From: Paramecium tetraurelia
Taxonomy: Eukaryota > Ciliophora > Oligohymenophorea > Peniculida > Parameciidae
NCBI RefSeq assembly: GCF_000165425.1
Contig: NW_001799333.1
Location: forward strand, 1-64,000
Direction: 5' to 3'
DNA length: 64,000 bases
Below the pieces are notes generated by a model. It saw nothing but the letters and a program-made list of their open reading frames with translations, did not search any database and was not told the DNA's origin. Below, one piece after another: positions 34,960 through 46,803 of this stretch; the first letter of the stretch is position 1, and each line of letters starts with the position of its first letter. The position numbers were made by a program, and so were the translations under genes.

Positions 34960-36684
34960 ATGATCAGCAAACTAATTATATGGTTTAAAAATCTCAGAAT
35001 GAGTAACTAGATAATAATACTCAACTTCTTTATTATTTTATTTGCTGTGTTTGCAACAATAGCGACAGCATATGTTTAATAAGCAATATTTTTCACATAC
35101 ATTTAGGAATTTGAATCAGCATTATCATTGAAATAGGAAAAAGCTATTGTAAATAACATCTCTAGAAAACTAAGTCTTTACATTCAATTGAAAAATTACC
35201 AAAGTAAAGATTGACGCAATAATTTATAGCAATTTTAAATTTATAGCACTCTCAATAGATGGTATATCAATTTACACAATTCTAATCAGATTACTAGATT
35301 CATATAAATTAGTTTTAAGATTGTATCGAGGAAGAGGAAATTCAACAAGATTATATTGTTTATAATTCAGACATCATCTGCTAAACGTTATAAACAAAAT
35401 AATATGATAGTCAAGGAATGCTACTCAATAAAACTCTTGCATTACTAACTCCTTTCACTTAATTATTTACAGGTGGAGAAGAAAATAAAATATCATTTAT
35501 TGATGTACCAAATAATTAAATATTTGCTCTATTCCCAAAAATGTACAAGTACAAAAATTTTGTTCCTAAGAATAGACCTTGGTAAGCTTCAATTATATTT
35601 CAGGTATAAGAACCATATTGCCCAATATTAAATTTAACCCAGTTAAGATTATTATTACTCTCCAATCTACCTCTCAGCTCGAAATTTCATGCCATATTTC
35701 GCCTTAACCTATTCCTTGATTATTAACTAAACTTTATTTGGAATTACAACCTAATTATAGGAAGTATCTGATAAGAACATCCAGAATATACCTTTGAGTA
35801 TTTTTTTGGTCAATTCCAATGGGGACATTATTTTATCTACTTTGCCTACTATTTCTTAAATTAATTTACTTATTACAATAACTAATCAAACTTATACTGG
35901 ATTTAATAAAACAGATTGGGAATTAATATAAGTTAATTCTAAATAGAAAACATCATAAGAAAGCTCTTTCTATCTTGAGAACAAACTATACAACAGAATT
36001 GTCTTTGTGAATGCCGTCAGCTTTGAAAAAGAAAATCTCACTTTAATAGTGTAATATTATAAAATATTTTCAAGTTTTAAAAATGTGACCTACGAAATAG
36101 AAAGTGGTTAAAAAATTCAAGATCAAGTTGATAATATGAAGATAGAAATGATCAAAGATTTATAAATTTATTTAGGAATCTCTATATTCTTAGTAATATT
36201 AACCACTACCTTAATAAGATATATATCAGCTCCTTTATTAAATTTGATTAAAGTGATTAATATTCATATAAGAAAAATTGGAAATAATTTAAATTCAGAA
36301 TTATTTAAAATGAGTTTTAAAAGTTAAAAGCAAACAGATGTCTTTTCATCACTTACATATCAATTCTTAGGTTTGAAAGAGTTGTAGAGCAAAAGATCAG
36401 AAAGAAAAAATTAAATTTGCCAATAAATTGAAGATATAAAATACAGTTTTTAATATTAAGAAATAGATTGTTCTTCAATTAAAGAATCAATCTTACTTCT
36501 CCCTAGTTAAGACTTAGAAGATTTTCGTTAAAATAATTCATTATTGAAACCTCTTCTTTTAAGAAGTTTTTCATAAAAAAAGATGTGGGTTAGTACTGAA
36601 GATTAAACATTATATAGATAAATCCTCATAAAATAGATATTTTAGCAACTCTTTTAAAAGAATAGTTCTCTCAAGAACTTTTGA
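34960..36684 (+). CDS. Two-TM membrane protein with Cache-like domain
   Basis: The N-terminal membrane segment is IIILNFFIILFAVFATIATA. An intron near 35203-35228 (26 nt) keeps the frame, and the extracellular domain ends with FVPKNRPWQASII, close to the PRxRPWY motif of dCache sensor domains. A second intron region near 35605-35720 was not fully resolved. A second membrane segment is IYLGISIFLVILTTTLIRYI. The cytoplasmic part begins APLLNLIKVINIHIRKIG, HAMP-like in position. No kinase or cyclase domain is visible. Likely a small-molecule sensor of a ciliate-expanded family; this is inference. Confidence 0.6.
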
Positions 36685-37225
36685 AAATCTTTATGATGAA
36701 TCAATCTATTATTATAAAAATACTACAATATATTATTATATCCAAGAATATTATTAGATGAGTTTTAATATTATAAAATTAAAAGAAATTCAAGTATTGA
36801 CCAATTAATATGATAAAAACGGATTATTCTATTAAGTGTGGTATTTTTATTGGAATTTTTTCGCTCTTATTTTTATTTCATCGTCTGTTAGTTTGGAAGG
36901 TGTTAATATTTTTAGTGGAATTCTTATATAATAATTATAGAAAATATCCATGTAATAATTAAATATTATACTTAAAACAAATTAAATAATATACCATTTT
37001 GATCCTAACTGCATTCTATCAAAATTTAGTTAAATTAGATCAAAATATCAGTAGTTATCAAAATATACGAAAAAATAGTTGAAGATCCTCTTTATGATCC
37101 TCAATATAAATATTTTAGAGTTATTATATTAAATTAGAAAAAATCTAATTCATTTATACAATTTGTTATAAAAATTATAGTATAAAGTAGAATTTATAAT
37201 TATTTCAATTAATTTTAAGGATTGA
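36560..37225 (+). other. Open frame, possible 3' part of preceding gene
   Basis: A second frame overlaps the end of the Cache-like gene and stays open to TGA 37223-37225, with coding-like composition (SRTFENLYDESIYYYKN, later FSQIRSKYQQLSKYTKKQLK). If an intron lies just before 36684 the gene would extend to 37225; I could not place it. Otherwise this stretch is non-coding. Confidence 0.35.
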
Positions 37226-37345
37226 AATCTTAGATAATTAATACATTCAAATTGTAAAAGAGGGTCTTTAAATAAAATGTAATCCTACTTCTAGAGAAAA
37301 GTATTGAGAATTAAATAAGAATGCTTCTATAAATTGTTTGATGTT

Positions 37346-37654
37346 TCACTTTTTTTAATTCTTTAACTTGTTTGTCTCGCCTTCCAAGGTCTTTAGAAAA
37401 TTATTAGATGTTTCAATTAGTTTTTTCAAAATAGTCTCGCTTTCTTTGATCATCCTATTAAAATCCTGGATTGCCAATTCTTTATCTCTTAATTGGCCTC
37501 CTTAAATTTATTATTTTTATTTTAGAGATGCTAATTCTTATTACATTTAAGTAACAACAACTCGTTCTTCTTAAAGATCATTTGATAATTCTTCCCTTTC
37601 TTCTTATAATTTCTATAGTTAAGATTTCAGCTATGTAATAGCAGTGCCATCCAT
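37346..37654 (-). CDS. SSNA1: SSNA1/NA14/DIP13 microtubule protein
   Basis: 102-residue coiled-coil protein in one exon. The C-terminal half GGQLRDKELAIQDFNRMIKE, then SETILKKLIETSNNFLKTLE, aligns with the conserved SSNA1 block (R-x-x-F-x-x-x-I-x-E-x-E-x-x-x-x-K-I-x-E-x-S-x-x-L-L). The length and all-helical character also fit. SSNA1 forms fibrils that attach to and remodel microtubules at basal bodies, axonemes and midbodies. Divergent from the next coiled-coil gene with 81 bp between start codons. Confidence 0.85.
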
Positions 37655-37735
37655 GAATTGGTATATAATTTAATTTATTGATCTGTTAAATATATGAGAA
37701 AATCATAAAGTTCATTACTGTTTAAATCTTCCTTA

Positions 37736-38672
37736 ATGAGTCAAAGATAAACACTTCCTGATCTCATTTAAAAAATTGGAATGAGATTTGCTACTTAATA
37801 TGAATTAACTACTCAGAATAATATACAATCTAATCCAGGTTAACTAGAACTCATTAGAATTCAAGAAAAATATAAATGGAAATGTGAAGAACTCGATAGA
37901 ACAAGGCAGTCCATAGAAAGAGAACATAAAACTTTAGATGACAGAAAAAATGTAAGGCTTTTGGTATATTTAAGCAATTAAAAAGGGGAGAGAAGGAAAT
38001 GAGAATATTAACTAACTTGATTGAAGAAAAGCTCATTTAATTGCATTCGCAAGAACAATAATTTCGTGAACGAGTGTAATCTTTTGAATAAAAAGAAAAA
38101 GATCGAGAATAACAGTTTATTTTACTTCAACAATAATTAGAAGAATAATCAAATTAATTGAATATCGAAAAAAATAAGCTATTAATGAGAGAAAAAACTA
38201 TAAAAGAAAAAGAATATCTCATAGAGTTGAAGTCAAAGGAAATTGAATAGTATCTGTCTAGATTAAAGTATTACACTTCAAATACAAATTAGAAAGAGAG
38301 TAAGCTTTTAACTTTAATATAGATTATTACCATTAATAAATTGACAATATCAATCTACATTTGTAAACAATTCTTGAACATGAAATGTCGATTAAGAATA
38401 TCGAATAATAAATGTCTTTACAGGTCAATTCATTAGAGAAAGCAGAGTAAAACTTATTTGAAAAACTCTAAAAGTGCAAATAATCTGAATAGATTTTCGA
38501 TTAATAAGAATTAAAAATATAAGTTAGTGAAGATTTAATCAATCGTAAATTAGAATGGGATCAAAAACAAATCGTCTCTGCTAAAAATTCTAAAGCATCA
38601 TAATTTAATTTCGAAAATTCGAGAATGGAAATTTCTCATTTTGTTTATTCTGCTCTATCTTAAAATCATTGA
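37736..38672 (+). CDS. Coiled-coil protein, possibly basal body
   Basis: About 295 residues after two 23-nt introns (near 37950 and 38301). Almost all helical and Q/E/K-rich (KYKWKCEELDRTRQSIEREH, then ILEHEMSIKNIEQQMSLQ, ELKIQVSEDLINRKLEWD). No catalytic domain. A cytoskeletal role is suggested only by coiled-coil content and by sharing its upstream region with SSNA1. Its stop lies 32 bp from the stop of the converging importin-like gene. Confidence 0.65.
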
Positions 38673-38704
38673 TTACTTTTAAAAAATGAAAATTATAATA
38701 AAAA

Positions 38705-40132
38705 TCACTTGATTATTTCGAAAATGTTCTCGCATAAATTATATATCTCTTCATCTTCATGTTAGGATAATTCAGCTAAGAATTGTTCTCCATTTTATTA
38801 TATGAATATAGGGATAGCTTCAATGTTCTTTTGTAAGATCCCTTCTACTATTCTTAAGATATCAACGATAATATCTGTATTATCCATATTTTTGTCCAAT
38901 AAATTAATCAATTGTTATATCGGTTAGAATAATTATATCAATTGTTTTAATTCGCTTTAATTTAAACCACTAATGATCTAATAATAAAAGGAATAATAAT
39001 AAATGCTACCATAAATCTCCTTATTAGCTTCTTATAATTGGTCATTAAATTAAAATAACTACACGATATTAGTCTTAAGAATACTATAAATTATTTTTGG
39101 GTTTTCAACGATCATATTTGTAAAAATACTCAACACTTTGTTAATTGGCTTATACTAATATTTCTCTTATTTTCCAGTAATCAAAGTCTAATTAACTTTA
39201 AGAATTAGGAAATTTAAGACATTGTTTTCTATTGGTTCATATCGATTTCTGTCAAAATATGACATTATCTTTATTAATGATAATATTTCATTTAAGTAAA
39301 GATCTGAATATGTTTTATTCTAACAGAGATTATTTATGAAATTCAGATCTAATAAGTTTTTATCTTTCAAACATATTTTATATATTAGTTACAAGATTCC
39401 TACTATTGATTCATTGCTTAATAAATGAGGAAATAATTCCCAACATAATTTAATCATCTAAATTTAGTTAAAATTTGACATTAGGGGCTGAGTTCTTGAG
39501 ATATTGATAATAATTTAAGCTAGATCTTCCATTAATTCATTTTTGGTTTAATAGATTGCTTTGAATATTGCTTAAGGTATTTCATAAATTAAAATGGCAT
39601 CCCTGCATTAATAACAGTCTGCTGCTAAGTTTGAAAATATAAACAGAACAGTTTATTTAAGCTCTTCATATTATGTATCATGGAAAAGCTTCAACAAATC
39701 AGGTATATATTTTAATATAGGTTTGCACGTTGAATGATTTGGCAATGTAAACGCTAATAATATTTGTAAACAAGCTCTCTTATATAAAAATATTTTATAT
39801 ACATCTAATACTGGATATCCTTAGTTGATAATGTCAAATATCATTTCAACATCAGAAGATGTCTGATAATTCTTATCACAATCGCTTTCATTAAAAGTAT
39901 CCGCTAATTCTGATATTTTCTAAATCTTTTATATAGTTTCATTAAGTTAAACATCATTTGGACATTATTTTTAGTGATATGCAATATAATATATTTCTGA
40001 TAAGTTAGTTGTAGTATTAGAAAATGGCAAGTATTGTGTTTTTGAGATTCTCTTACATTTGAAAACTTCTTCTCGTTTTTGTTTTCTTATATTGATGGAA
40101 AATTCTTCCCTCTTTTTCTATATAATATTCAT
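38705..40132 (-). CDS. Divergent importin alpha (ARM repeats)
   Basis: 475 residues, no introns. The N-terminus is an importin-beta-binding-like basic helix (KKREEFSINIRKQKREEVFK). Armadillo-type repeats follow: IPDLLKLFHDTQYEELKQTV, then FIFSNLAADCYQCRDAI, GILQLIYKICLKDKNLLD, and more weakly to the end (IDIIVDILRIVEG-like). Importin alpha carries classical nuclear-localisation cargo. The conserved Trp/Asn ladder (W-x-x-x-N) of cargo-binding grooves is poorly kept: several repeats lack the Trp. A specialised nuclear adaptor, perhaps for one of the two ciliate nuclei, is a speculation. Confidence 0.7.
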
Positions 40133-40216
40133 TATTAAGTTTTATGAAAAAGAATAAATTATACCCTTTAATAATAGGTCTGAAAACACTAAATTAAACA
40201 TATAATTAGATTAAAA

Positions 40217-40711
40217 TCAATTTATTTGATCTAACTTTAACTAGTAGTTAAGATTTTTTGATATTCTTTGAGACTAAGTTAACAAAGTCAAGCATTTTTT
40301 TTTCTTCTCTATTTTAAATTTATTCTAGTAATTATAATTAGATTAATTTACTTTAATTTATTTAATATCAATTTTTGTATTTAATTCATTATTTTGTTAA
40401 AAGTATAAAAGGATTTGATCTAAATTACCTGAATATTATTAATAGAGATCGTTGAATATTTTAGTGTTCTTCTCATTCCATTGAATCTTTTTATTTTTTT
40501 TGTTTCTACCTGCAACTTACTTTTCTATTTTAATGTTCTTGACTAAGGCTTGCAAAGTATCTCCTTAACAATGTTATTAGGGTTGAGGCTAATGAGATAT
40601 ATGGACTTCTTCCTTTCGAGATTCTTAATTGGAGTATCTTTTTTCAAATAACTTCTAAAAATCAAATCCTTCTTGTTAGATTTCAAGATCTGCACTATCT
40701 TAATTTATCAT
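40217..40711 (-). CDS. Hypothetical basic protein
   Basis: 164 residues, single exon. Begins MINQDSADLEIQQEGFDF. A basic stretch with a Trp (RNKKNKKIQWNEKNTKIFND) is followed by helical sequence and a lysine cluster (KIEKKKK). The W-x-E-x-x-T-x-x-F pattern is faintly SANT/Myb-like, as in TFIIIB B'', but the rest of that domain is not recognisable. Lies 84 bp upstream of the importin-like gene on the same strand. Confidence 0.5.
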
Positions 40712-40844
40712 TTATAAATATATTATATTAATATTGAAATTTGAATGAGAAGTATTTTTTAGATGACATGGGTTGAATGAGTTTATATTTCTAATCTCAG
40801 AATAGAAGTCACATTAATAAATATGTATAGAATCTAATTGCATT

Positions 40845-42099
40845 TCAAATGTTATCACCAGCTGCAACTCTGAGTGCTAATTGTTCTCTAAGAACTCTAA
40901 GATGTTTATTGACCAAACCAATTAAGTCGGATACTAATTGCTTATTGTTATCTCTAGCACTTCTTGCTTGTTGATAATCATAAGCAGCCTCTTCGCATTC
41001 AACAAATCTCTATTGTCTAGTGTCTTAGTAATAGTCCAATCTTTATTAGATTGTAGAAATGGAGTTTTAAGCTTGTTAAATGGAGTCGTTCAAACTAAAT
41101 AATATATAATAAGAGTAACCTTTATAAAGTTGCTTATGTGTTGGCTAAAATAGATTCAGCAGATTGCAAATCTCTGTTCAATAAATGCTTGTGTTTCTCA
41201 TAGGCTTAAACTCTTTTGTCTTCAGCAAATCTTTCTAAGTTAGTACTGTCATCGATCTTGGCTAATAAATCACTGCAGAGTTGAATTATTCTAAGGGTTT
41301 AATACATAATTAATATACTTTTCAACTGATCCTTCATCAGCTGTAGATTCAGACTTATTCATGATGGTTAACAACACTTTGAAAATGCTTGCATAAGCTT
41401 TGGTGAATCTATGAGTTTATCTGATTTTATTAATTGATCCACCTAAACTTGAACTTACTTAAGCTAAAATATTTGGGGCAATTCTGATAGCATTTTTGCC
41501 ACTCCTCTTGACTTCTGCAAGAGAGGGTCTTTAGAGTCCATCTTTAATGATGGCTTAAGCTTCCCTGATGATTTTAGAGGCTTCAAAATGCTCAGCAATC
41601 TTAGCTTCATACACTTCTTTTTATTCTTTTCTCTCTTCATCCAGTTCTTCGATCTCTTATTTGTATTCTAAACATAAAAAGGTCAAATATTACATTTAAC
41701 TTCTGCCAATTTAGCCTTTTCAACACCTTATTAGATTGATCTGGCAGGAATGAGATTACCTTCTAGTTTTGCCTCAAGTTGTAGAATTGAATATTAGCTA
41801 TTAGCAATGTCTTTATCAAGTGAACCAATGTCTGAGTCACATTAATCCTAATATAGTCTATTGTTTGCATCATCCTCCTTCTAATCATCTTAATAACGTC
41901 CTTCTAACTTTTCAAGTACATTGATTAAGTGATCTAAACTATCTGATGTTTCCATCTCCAGTTATATAGTGTGTATCAAATAACGACCAAATTCACTTTG
42001 TTCCAATTATGTCAATTTGGCAATAACTTCACCTTCCTCTGAAAGGGATGCTGCACTCAATCCTAAAAGCAAGGCACAAATAAAAAGTGATTTAATCAT
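40845..42099 (-). CDS. Trichocyst matrix protein
   Basis: Secretory-granule protein that crystallises inside trichocysts and is released on Ca2+-triggered exocytosis. Signal peptide MIKSLFICALLLGLSAASL, then the family opening EFGRYLIHTIQLEMETSDSL and LDHLINVLEKLEG. Long E/K-rich helices follow, with few cysteines (DQCDSDIGSLDKDIANSQ) and the conserved RPSLAEVKRSGKNAI segment in the second half. At least two introns (a 26-nt one near 41669-41694; another near 41100). The end is VLREQLALRVAAGDNI. About 385 residues, in the family range; propeptide processing is expected. Its ATG overlaps the stop of the phosphatase gene upstream. Confidence 0.88.
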
Positions 42100-43705
42100 A
42101 ATAAAACGGATTATAATTAGTATTCATTAAATTCACATTTTAATAGTTCTTGAGGGTCATCATATTCTGAAAAACGATTCAATTTCATTTGCTACATATT
42201 TAATTCTCTCACATCCTTAACGTTCTTAAATTACATCAAATACTACAATAACGATTTCAATTCCTAATTGATTTAAAAAATGATATTACTTCATCTGATT
42301 TATTGTCTATGTATGGAATGATTGGGACACCATTTTAAATCTAATACAGATAAGAATGAGGAGCATTATCAATTAGCAACATATCACTTAGTTTTCTCGT
42401 TGTAAAAATACGAAGATCCTTTATAAAATGTCCATCATCTGTGGGTATGCAATGTTCTCTATAGAATCTGTGACTGATCCACTTTTTCTATGGATCCAAA
42501 TAATCTATCACTGCATTAGCATAATGTGATTAGGAAGCAGTAAACACAATCAATTCGAAATTTCTACTTAATGTCTACAATAAATGAGAAGTATAAGGTC
42601 TAATATTCAATGATGCCTAAATTTATATTGATTCTATACTTCCATCTTCTCCCCTTCATGATTTATGTTGAGTAAAACATCCCCAGGTATAAAACTATTT
42701 GAGTTACAATGGACTAAAGTTTCATCCAGATCAAATAAAAGAGTCTTTTTGTCAGTTGCTGGCAACATTATAGCTTTTTTAACTGGAGGCACTTTAAGCT
42801 TCTTAGCGATAATAATTCCCTTAAATTGTTGGATGAAATTGTACTTGCATGTTATGGATTAGATGTTCCTTTGCTGAATTTGGACCCTTCATTTTAAAAG
42901 CTTTGATTAGTGAAGTAATATAATATAACTTTAGGCCTGGGTTTTTGTACTCTTATTATTGTTATTGTTATTGTTGTTATTGTTATTATTAATACTATTA
43001 TGATTAATATTGTTATTGTGATTAATATTGTTATTAGGATTAATATTATTATTATTATTACTACTATTACTATTATTGTTACTATTACTCTGGAGCAGTG
43101 TAATTTTTATTATTTCTTTGAGTTACAACTGAATCCAAATATGATGTTGGTATACTACTTTGTTACTTATAGATATTAAAATCACCTTCTTTTGGAGTTG
43201 GGGTAGTCAATGCTGACAAACCTCGGGAAGGCACAACTGAAGCCTTTCTAGTTAGATTCATTGAACTTTAAACTGATTGTTATTATTATTATGGTTATTG
43301 AAGATGATTATATCTTTCTTGACTGATCTATTTATTCTGAACAGGAGTCATTGACAGTAGCTACGGACTTTAGGTCTTCTTACGCTATTCTAATTGCTCA
43401 ATCCTGCATTCCATATACGTTTTAGATGATTGAAATCTTGATGCATCATTGTAGATTGCCATTTTCTCATTGGGTAGTTATTTCTCTGATTTTATGACTT
43501 CTCTTTTAAAGAAAAAGTCTTGGGTGGGTGTATCTGAATGAATTCTTGCAGAAGAATTCTCCTTATTATCTTTGCCCTTGACACCTAAGGGTGTTTTGCC
43601 TTTAAAATCACCATTAGAGGGCTTTCTGGCTAAGTTTAAAAATGATTTTTGCTCTATAGAGTCTGTTAAGGAAATCTCCCTGTAAGAACTGTCTTTTCGT
43701 AGCAT
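42096..43705 (-). CDS. CTD/NIF-type phosphatase with polyQ tract
   Basis: HAD-superfamily protein Ser/Thr phosphatase of the SCP/NIF/dullard group. The first ~170 residues are Ser/Thr-rich and disordered; a polyglutamine tract follows (about 42953-43090); the catalytic domain is C-terminal: LLFDLDETLVHCNSN (motif DxDxT), NIRPYTSHLLQTLS, FELIVFTASQSHYANAVID, YLDPQKKWISHRFYREHC, LLIDNAPHSYLYQIQNGVPI. Introns of 25, 23 and 26 nt lie near 42840, 42620 and 42213. The post-domain helix ends RELNMQQMKLNRFSEYDD. Targets of the group include the RNA polymerase II C-terminal repeat. The stop codon overlaps the start of the next gene by 4 bases (ATGA). Confidence 0.88.
42953..43090 (-). repeat. Polyglutamine tract in reassigned codons
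   Basis: About 45 codons inside the phosphatase gene, nearly all glutamine, written as a mixture of TAA, TAG and CAA with a few Tyr and Ser codons (QQYQSQQQYQSQQ). On the plus strand it looks like a TTA/TTG triplet microsatellite. Confidence 0.85.
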
Positions 43706-44066
43706 ATGAAGAAATAAAAACTCGTTAATAATTAATAATTAAATATTTAGTTTTATTTTAATATCAAATTTATTTATTTTCATTATACTCTGTATTCATG
43801 AGTTATAAACAAAGGTATTAATGATTGTTCATTTCCATATAGACAACTCAGAATTCAAAAGCTTTCATAATTTAATATGATTTCAATGATCTATAAACTT
43901 TATAACTTTATTGCTTCATTAATAGTATTATAATTTATCCATTAATACAAACATAAGTTCAATACAACTCAAAGATAATCAAAATATCAAACAATCTACA
44001 GCTTTGTAATAGCAACTTTAGATTATTATAGTACTAATTATATAATTTTTAAATATCAATATTTAT
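43706..44066. other. Intergenic
   Basis: AT-rich; nothing recognised. Confidence 0.5.
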
Positions 44067-45006
44067 TCAAAATGTTTATTCTATGCTATTACTGCTACTA
44101 TTATCGTCAAGCCATTCTACTCTCTTTCCATTCTTCCAGATTCCTATTCTACTTTCACCTTTTTTATTGTAATAAGTTCCTTCCCCTTCTTAATAACCAT
44201 TTATCCATGCACCTATGTATTTTTTTCCCTTCCAAACAAATGTACCTTCTCCATGTTATTTTCCATTTAAAAAATTCCCTTCGTAGTATCTGCCATCGTC
44301 CCATTTCATTATTCCAAATCCATCAATCTTCCCCTCTTTCCAATCTCCAGTGTAGTATTTATTGTTTTTCCAAGTATAAGTTCCTTTGCTTTTTTACTAT
44401 TTCAATTTCTTACCTTTACCATGCATCATTCCGTTTTAAAACTCGCCTTCATAAAACTCTCCGTCATTGATAGTCAACTTCCCTGTTCCTTATTTAACTC
44501 CTCTGAAAAATTCGCCCTCATAACATTCATCTAAGAAATTTAGTTTATCAATTAACTTTTTGAATTGATCTCTTTCCCAATACCATGCTATTTGTCCTCT
44601 AGCCATTGTCCTTCGTAGTATAAGCCATCATGACTCTAGTACTTTCCAAAACCGCTTGCTTTGTCTTCCAACCATTCGCCATCATAGACACTTCCTTCTG
44701 CATTCACTAATAATCCCTTTCCATCTGCCATATCATTCACAAAATCCCCCTCATAATATGAACCTACATTATCATATTTATACCATCTGGCCATACTTAT
44801 CTACCCTTCCCACTTCGAATTCCATTTATCAAATCGCCCTCATAAATTGCACCTGTCTCCATATGCAACTATCTCTCCTCTTAATAAATTTCTTTATTTG
44901 TTATTATATCTTCTTAAAGTGCTTATTTGATAGTCTCTGTAATTATTGCAGATTCATTTACTATATTTTTAGCCTGCTATTAACATACTCCTGAACAAAT
45001 ACCCAT
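44067..45006 (-). CDS. MORN-repeat protein
   Basis: About 295 residues after introns of 20 nt near 44773 and about 26 nt near 44545. Roughly ten MORN repeats of the Y-x-G-x-(W/F)-x-x-G-x-x-x-G-x-G type: AIYEGDLINGIRSGKGRQ, SYYEGDFVNDMADGKGLL, LYYEGQWLEDKQHGIGKE, FYEGEFQNGMMHGKGK, YYTGDWKEGKIDGFGIMKW. The N-terminus MGICSGVC carries Gly2 and Cys residues that could be myristoylated and palmitoylated, which with MORN repeats suggests a membrane or cortical location. It is head to head with the TPR gene, 25 bp between start codons. Confidence 0.9.
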
Positions 45007-45031
45007 ATTTTTATAATAAATTATTATTAAA

Positions 45032-46530
45032 ATGGCCCACTTAGTCGAAATGAAAATTTTAGTAAATTAAGAGCAATTATCACTTTATCTTCCTAAAATT
45101 AAAGAAGCCCTGAATCTTCGCAAAGAAGTAACTGTTACTTGGAGAAAGACCTAACAAGATATAGATGAAGAAACTTTTAACAATTGTAGGCCGATTAAGG
45201 ATGAAAACTAATATCGAATTTTAGAAAATATAACAAGGAGAATCTCTCCTTAAAATAGTCTGTATAATGAAATGTATGAATTAATTTGATAAAAGCTTAT
45301 TGACTATGATGAAGTATGATGTAGAATTAAAAGATTATTAAAAATTTTAATTGAATATCAAAAAAATAAATCGCTCATCTCTCAAGGAGAATTTGAAATT
45401 ACAAAACTAATAAGTTGAAATTCTGAAGACCATTAAGAGACAACTCAAAGCAGTAGTCTAAATTGAAGAAAAGTTAACTTTGATTACACTGCTCGAACAG
45501 GAAAACATGCTATCAAAGGAGGAACTTAAATTACTATTTGTATTTTCCATATTCTTTATTCTAGCGACAAATTAAGCCTTAATTAAGTGAAGACAGAACA
45601 ACCTTCATTTGGTTCTTAGAAAAAATTCAAAGTTATGAAAAGCAGAATAAAATATTACTCGGCGAGATTTATGAACATTACATTTAAGAATAAGACTTTG
45701 AAAAGGCTAAAACATACTTTTTACAAATGATTAACTAAACTGAATCTGAGTTAAATTATGAAGAGATTGAGTAAGCATACTAATACATTAAAAGAGATAA
45801 TGAATAAATTTTATAAGAGATCAAAGAAATAGAGGAAATTCTTAATAATAATTTAGATTAGGAAGATATCAATTTATTCTAAAAATTAATAAAATTAAAA
45901 ACAAATTTAGGTACTCCTATCACAGAAATGTTGATTAATTATCAAATATTATCCTAAAAATTAATTTCAGGCAAAGAATTTGAGTTTGCTATTTAAACAA
46001 TACAAACTTGTATGGACTAAATTAAATTAGAAGTGTTAGTAAATTATCATTCCAAACTAATCTTTTATGAATCAATCTTTTATGAATTACTTGGAGACTG
46101 TTATAGATTGTAAGAGTAACCTTAATTAGCTATTGATGCTTATGAAGATTCCATTTCTCTAAAAAAAGAGATTAAACATAAAACTGATCCTAAATGGGTA
46201 ATTTACATTAACCTGCATATTGCTGCGCTGCATTTTTAAATCGGAGATTATCAAATGGCTTTGGAAATCTACTTAAAAGCATTAAGCCTTGAGGAAGCTG
46301 ATGTAAAAGAAAAAAATTAGTTCTAATCTCTCGGATCAATTCAATATAATATTGCTACTGTTTATTTTAATTTAGGAAAAAGAGATTTGGCTGAGGATTT
46401 TTGTGAATAAGCCATATTAAACATGACTTCAAAAATTGAAGAAGAAGACTCTATGGTAAAGAAAGCAATAACTCTAAAAGAAAAAATCAAATAAATAAAA
46501 AAATCTGGAAAGAGCCCACGAAAAGTGTGA
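45032..46530 (+). CDS. TPR-repeat protein
   Basis: About 480 residues after introns of 22 nt near 45270 and 25 nt near 45541. The N-terminal half is helical (KTQQDIDEETFNNC, KIQSYEKQNKILLGEIYEHY). Tetratricopeptide repeats lie in the C-terminal third: YELLGDCYRLQEQPQLAIDA, INLHIAALHFQIGDYQMALE and YNIATVYFNLGKRDLAEDF. TPRs are protein-binding scaffolds; the partner is unknown. The C-terminus is basic (KKSGKSPRKV). Confidence 0.75.
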
Positions 46531-46803
46531 ATTTATTTTATTGATTTGATATGATAGTCTTTATTAAAGTTAAATTTATTATTTTATTGAGTATATATAT
46601 TAAAAGGTTATAATTTAATCCTTTTAAATTAAAAAGAAATACATACTTCTTGGCTGTCACATATCATTACTGTCCTACAAGATTTTAAAAGATATTTGGT
46701 TTTTAAAGTAAGCTATCAATGGGCAATCTCTTTTATTAATTTTCATTATAGATCCATCAATACAAAAGATTAACATATAATTAGATAATGTATATTGAAT
46801 TTA

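Noticed and set aside
42950-43095. TTA/TTG microsatellite
   Set aside because: On the minus strand it is an in-frame polyglutamine tract inside the phosphatase, so it is reported as coding repeat.
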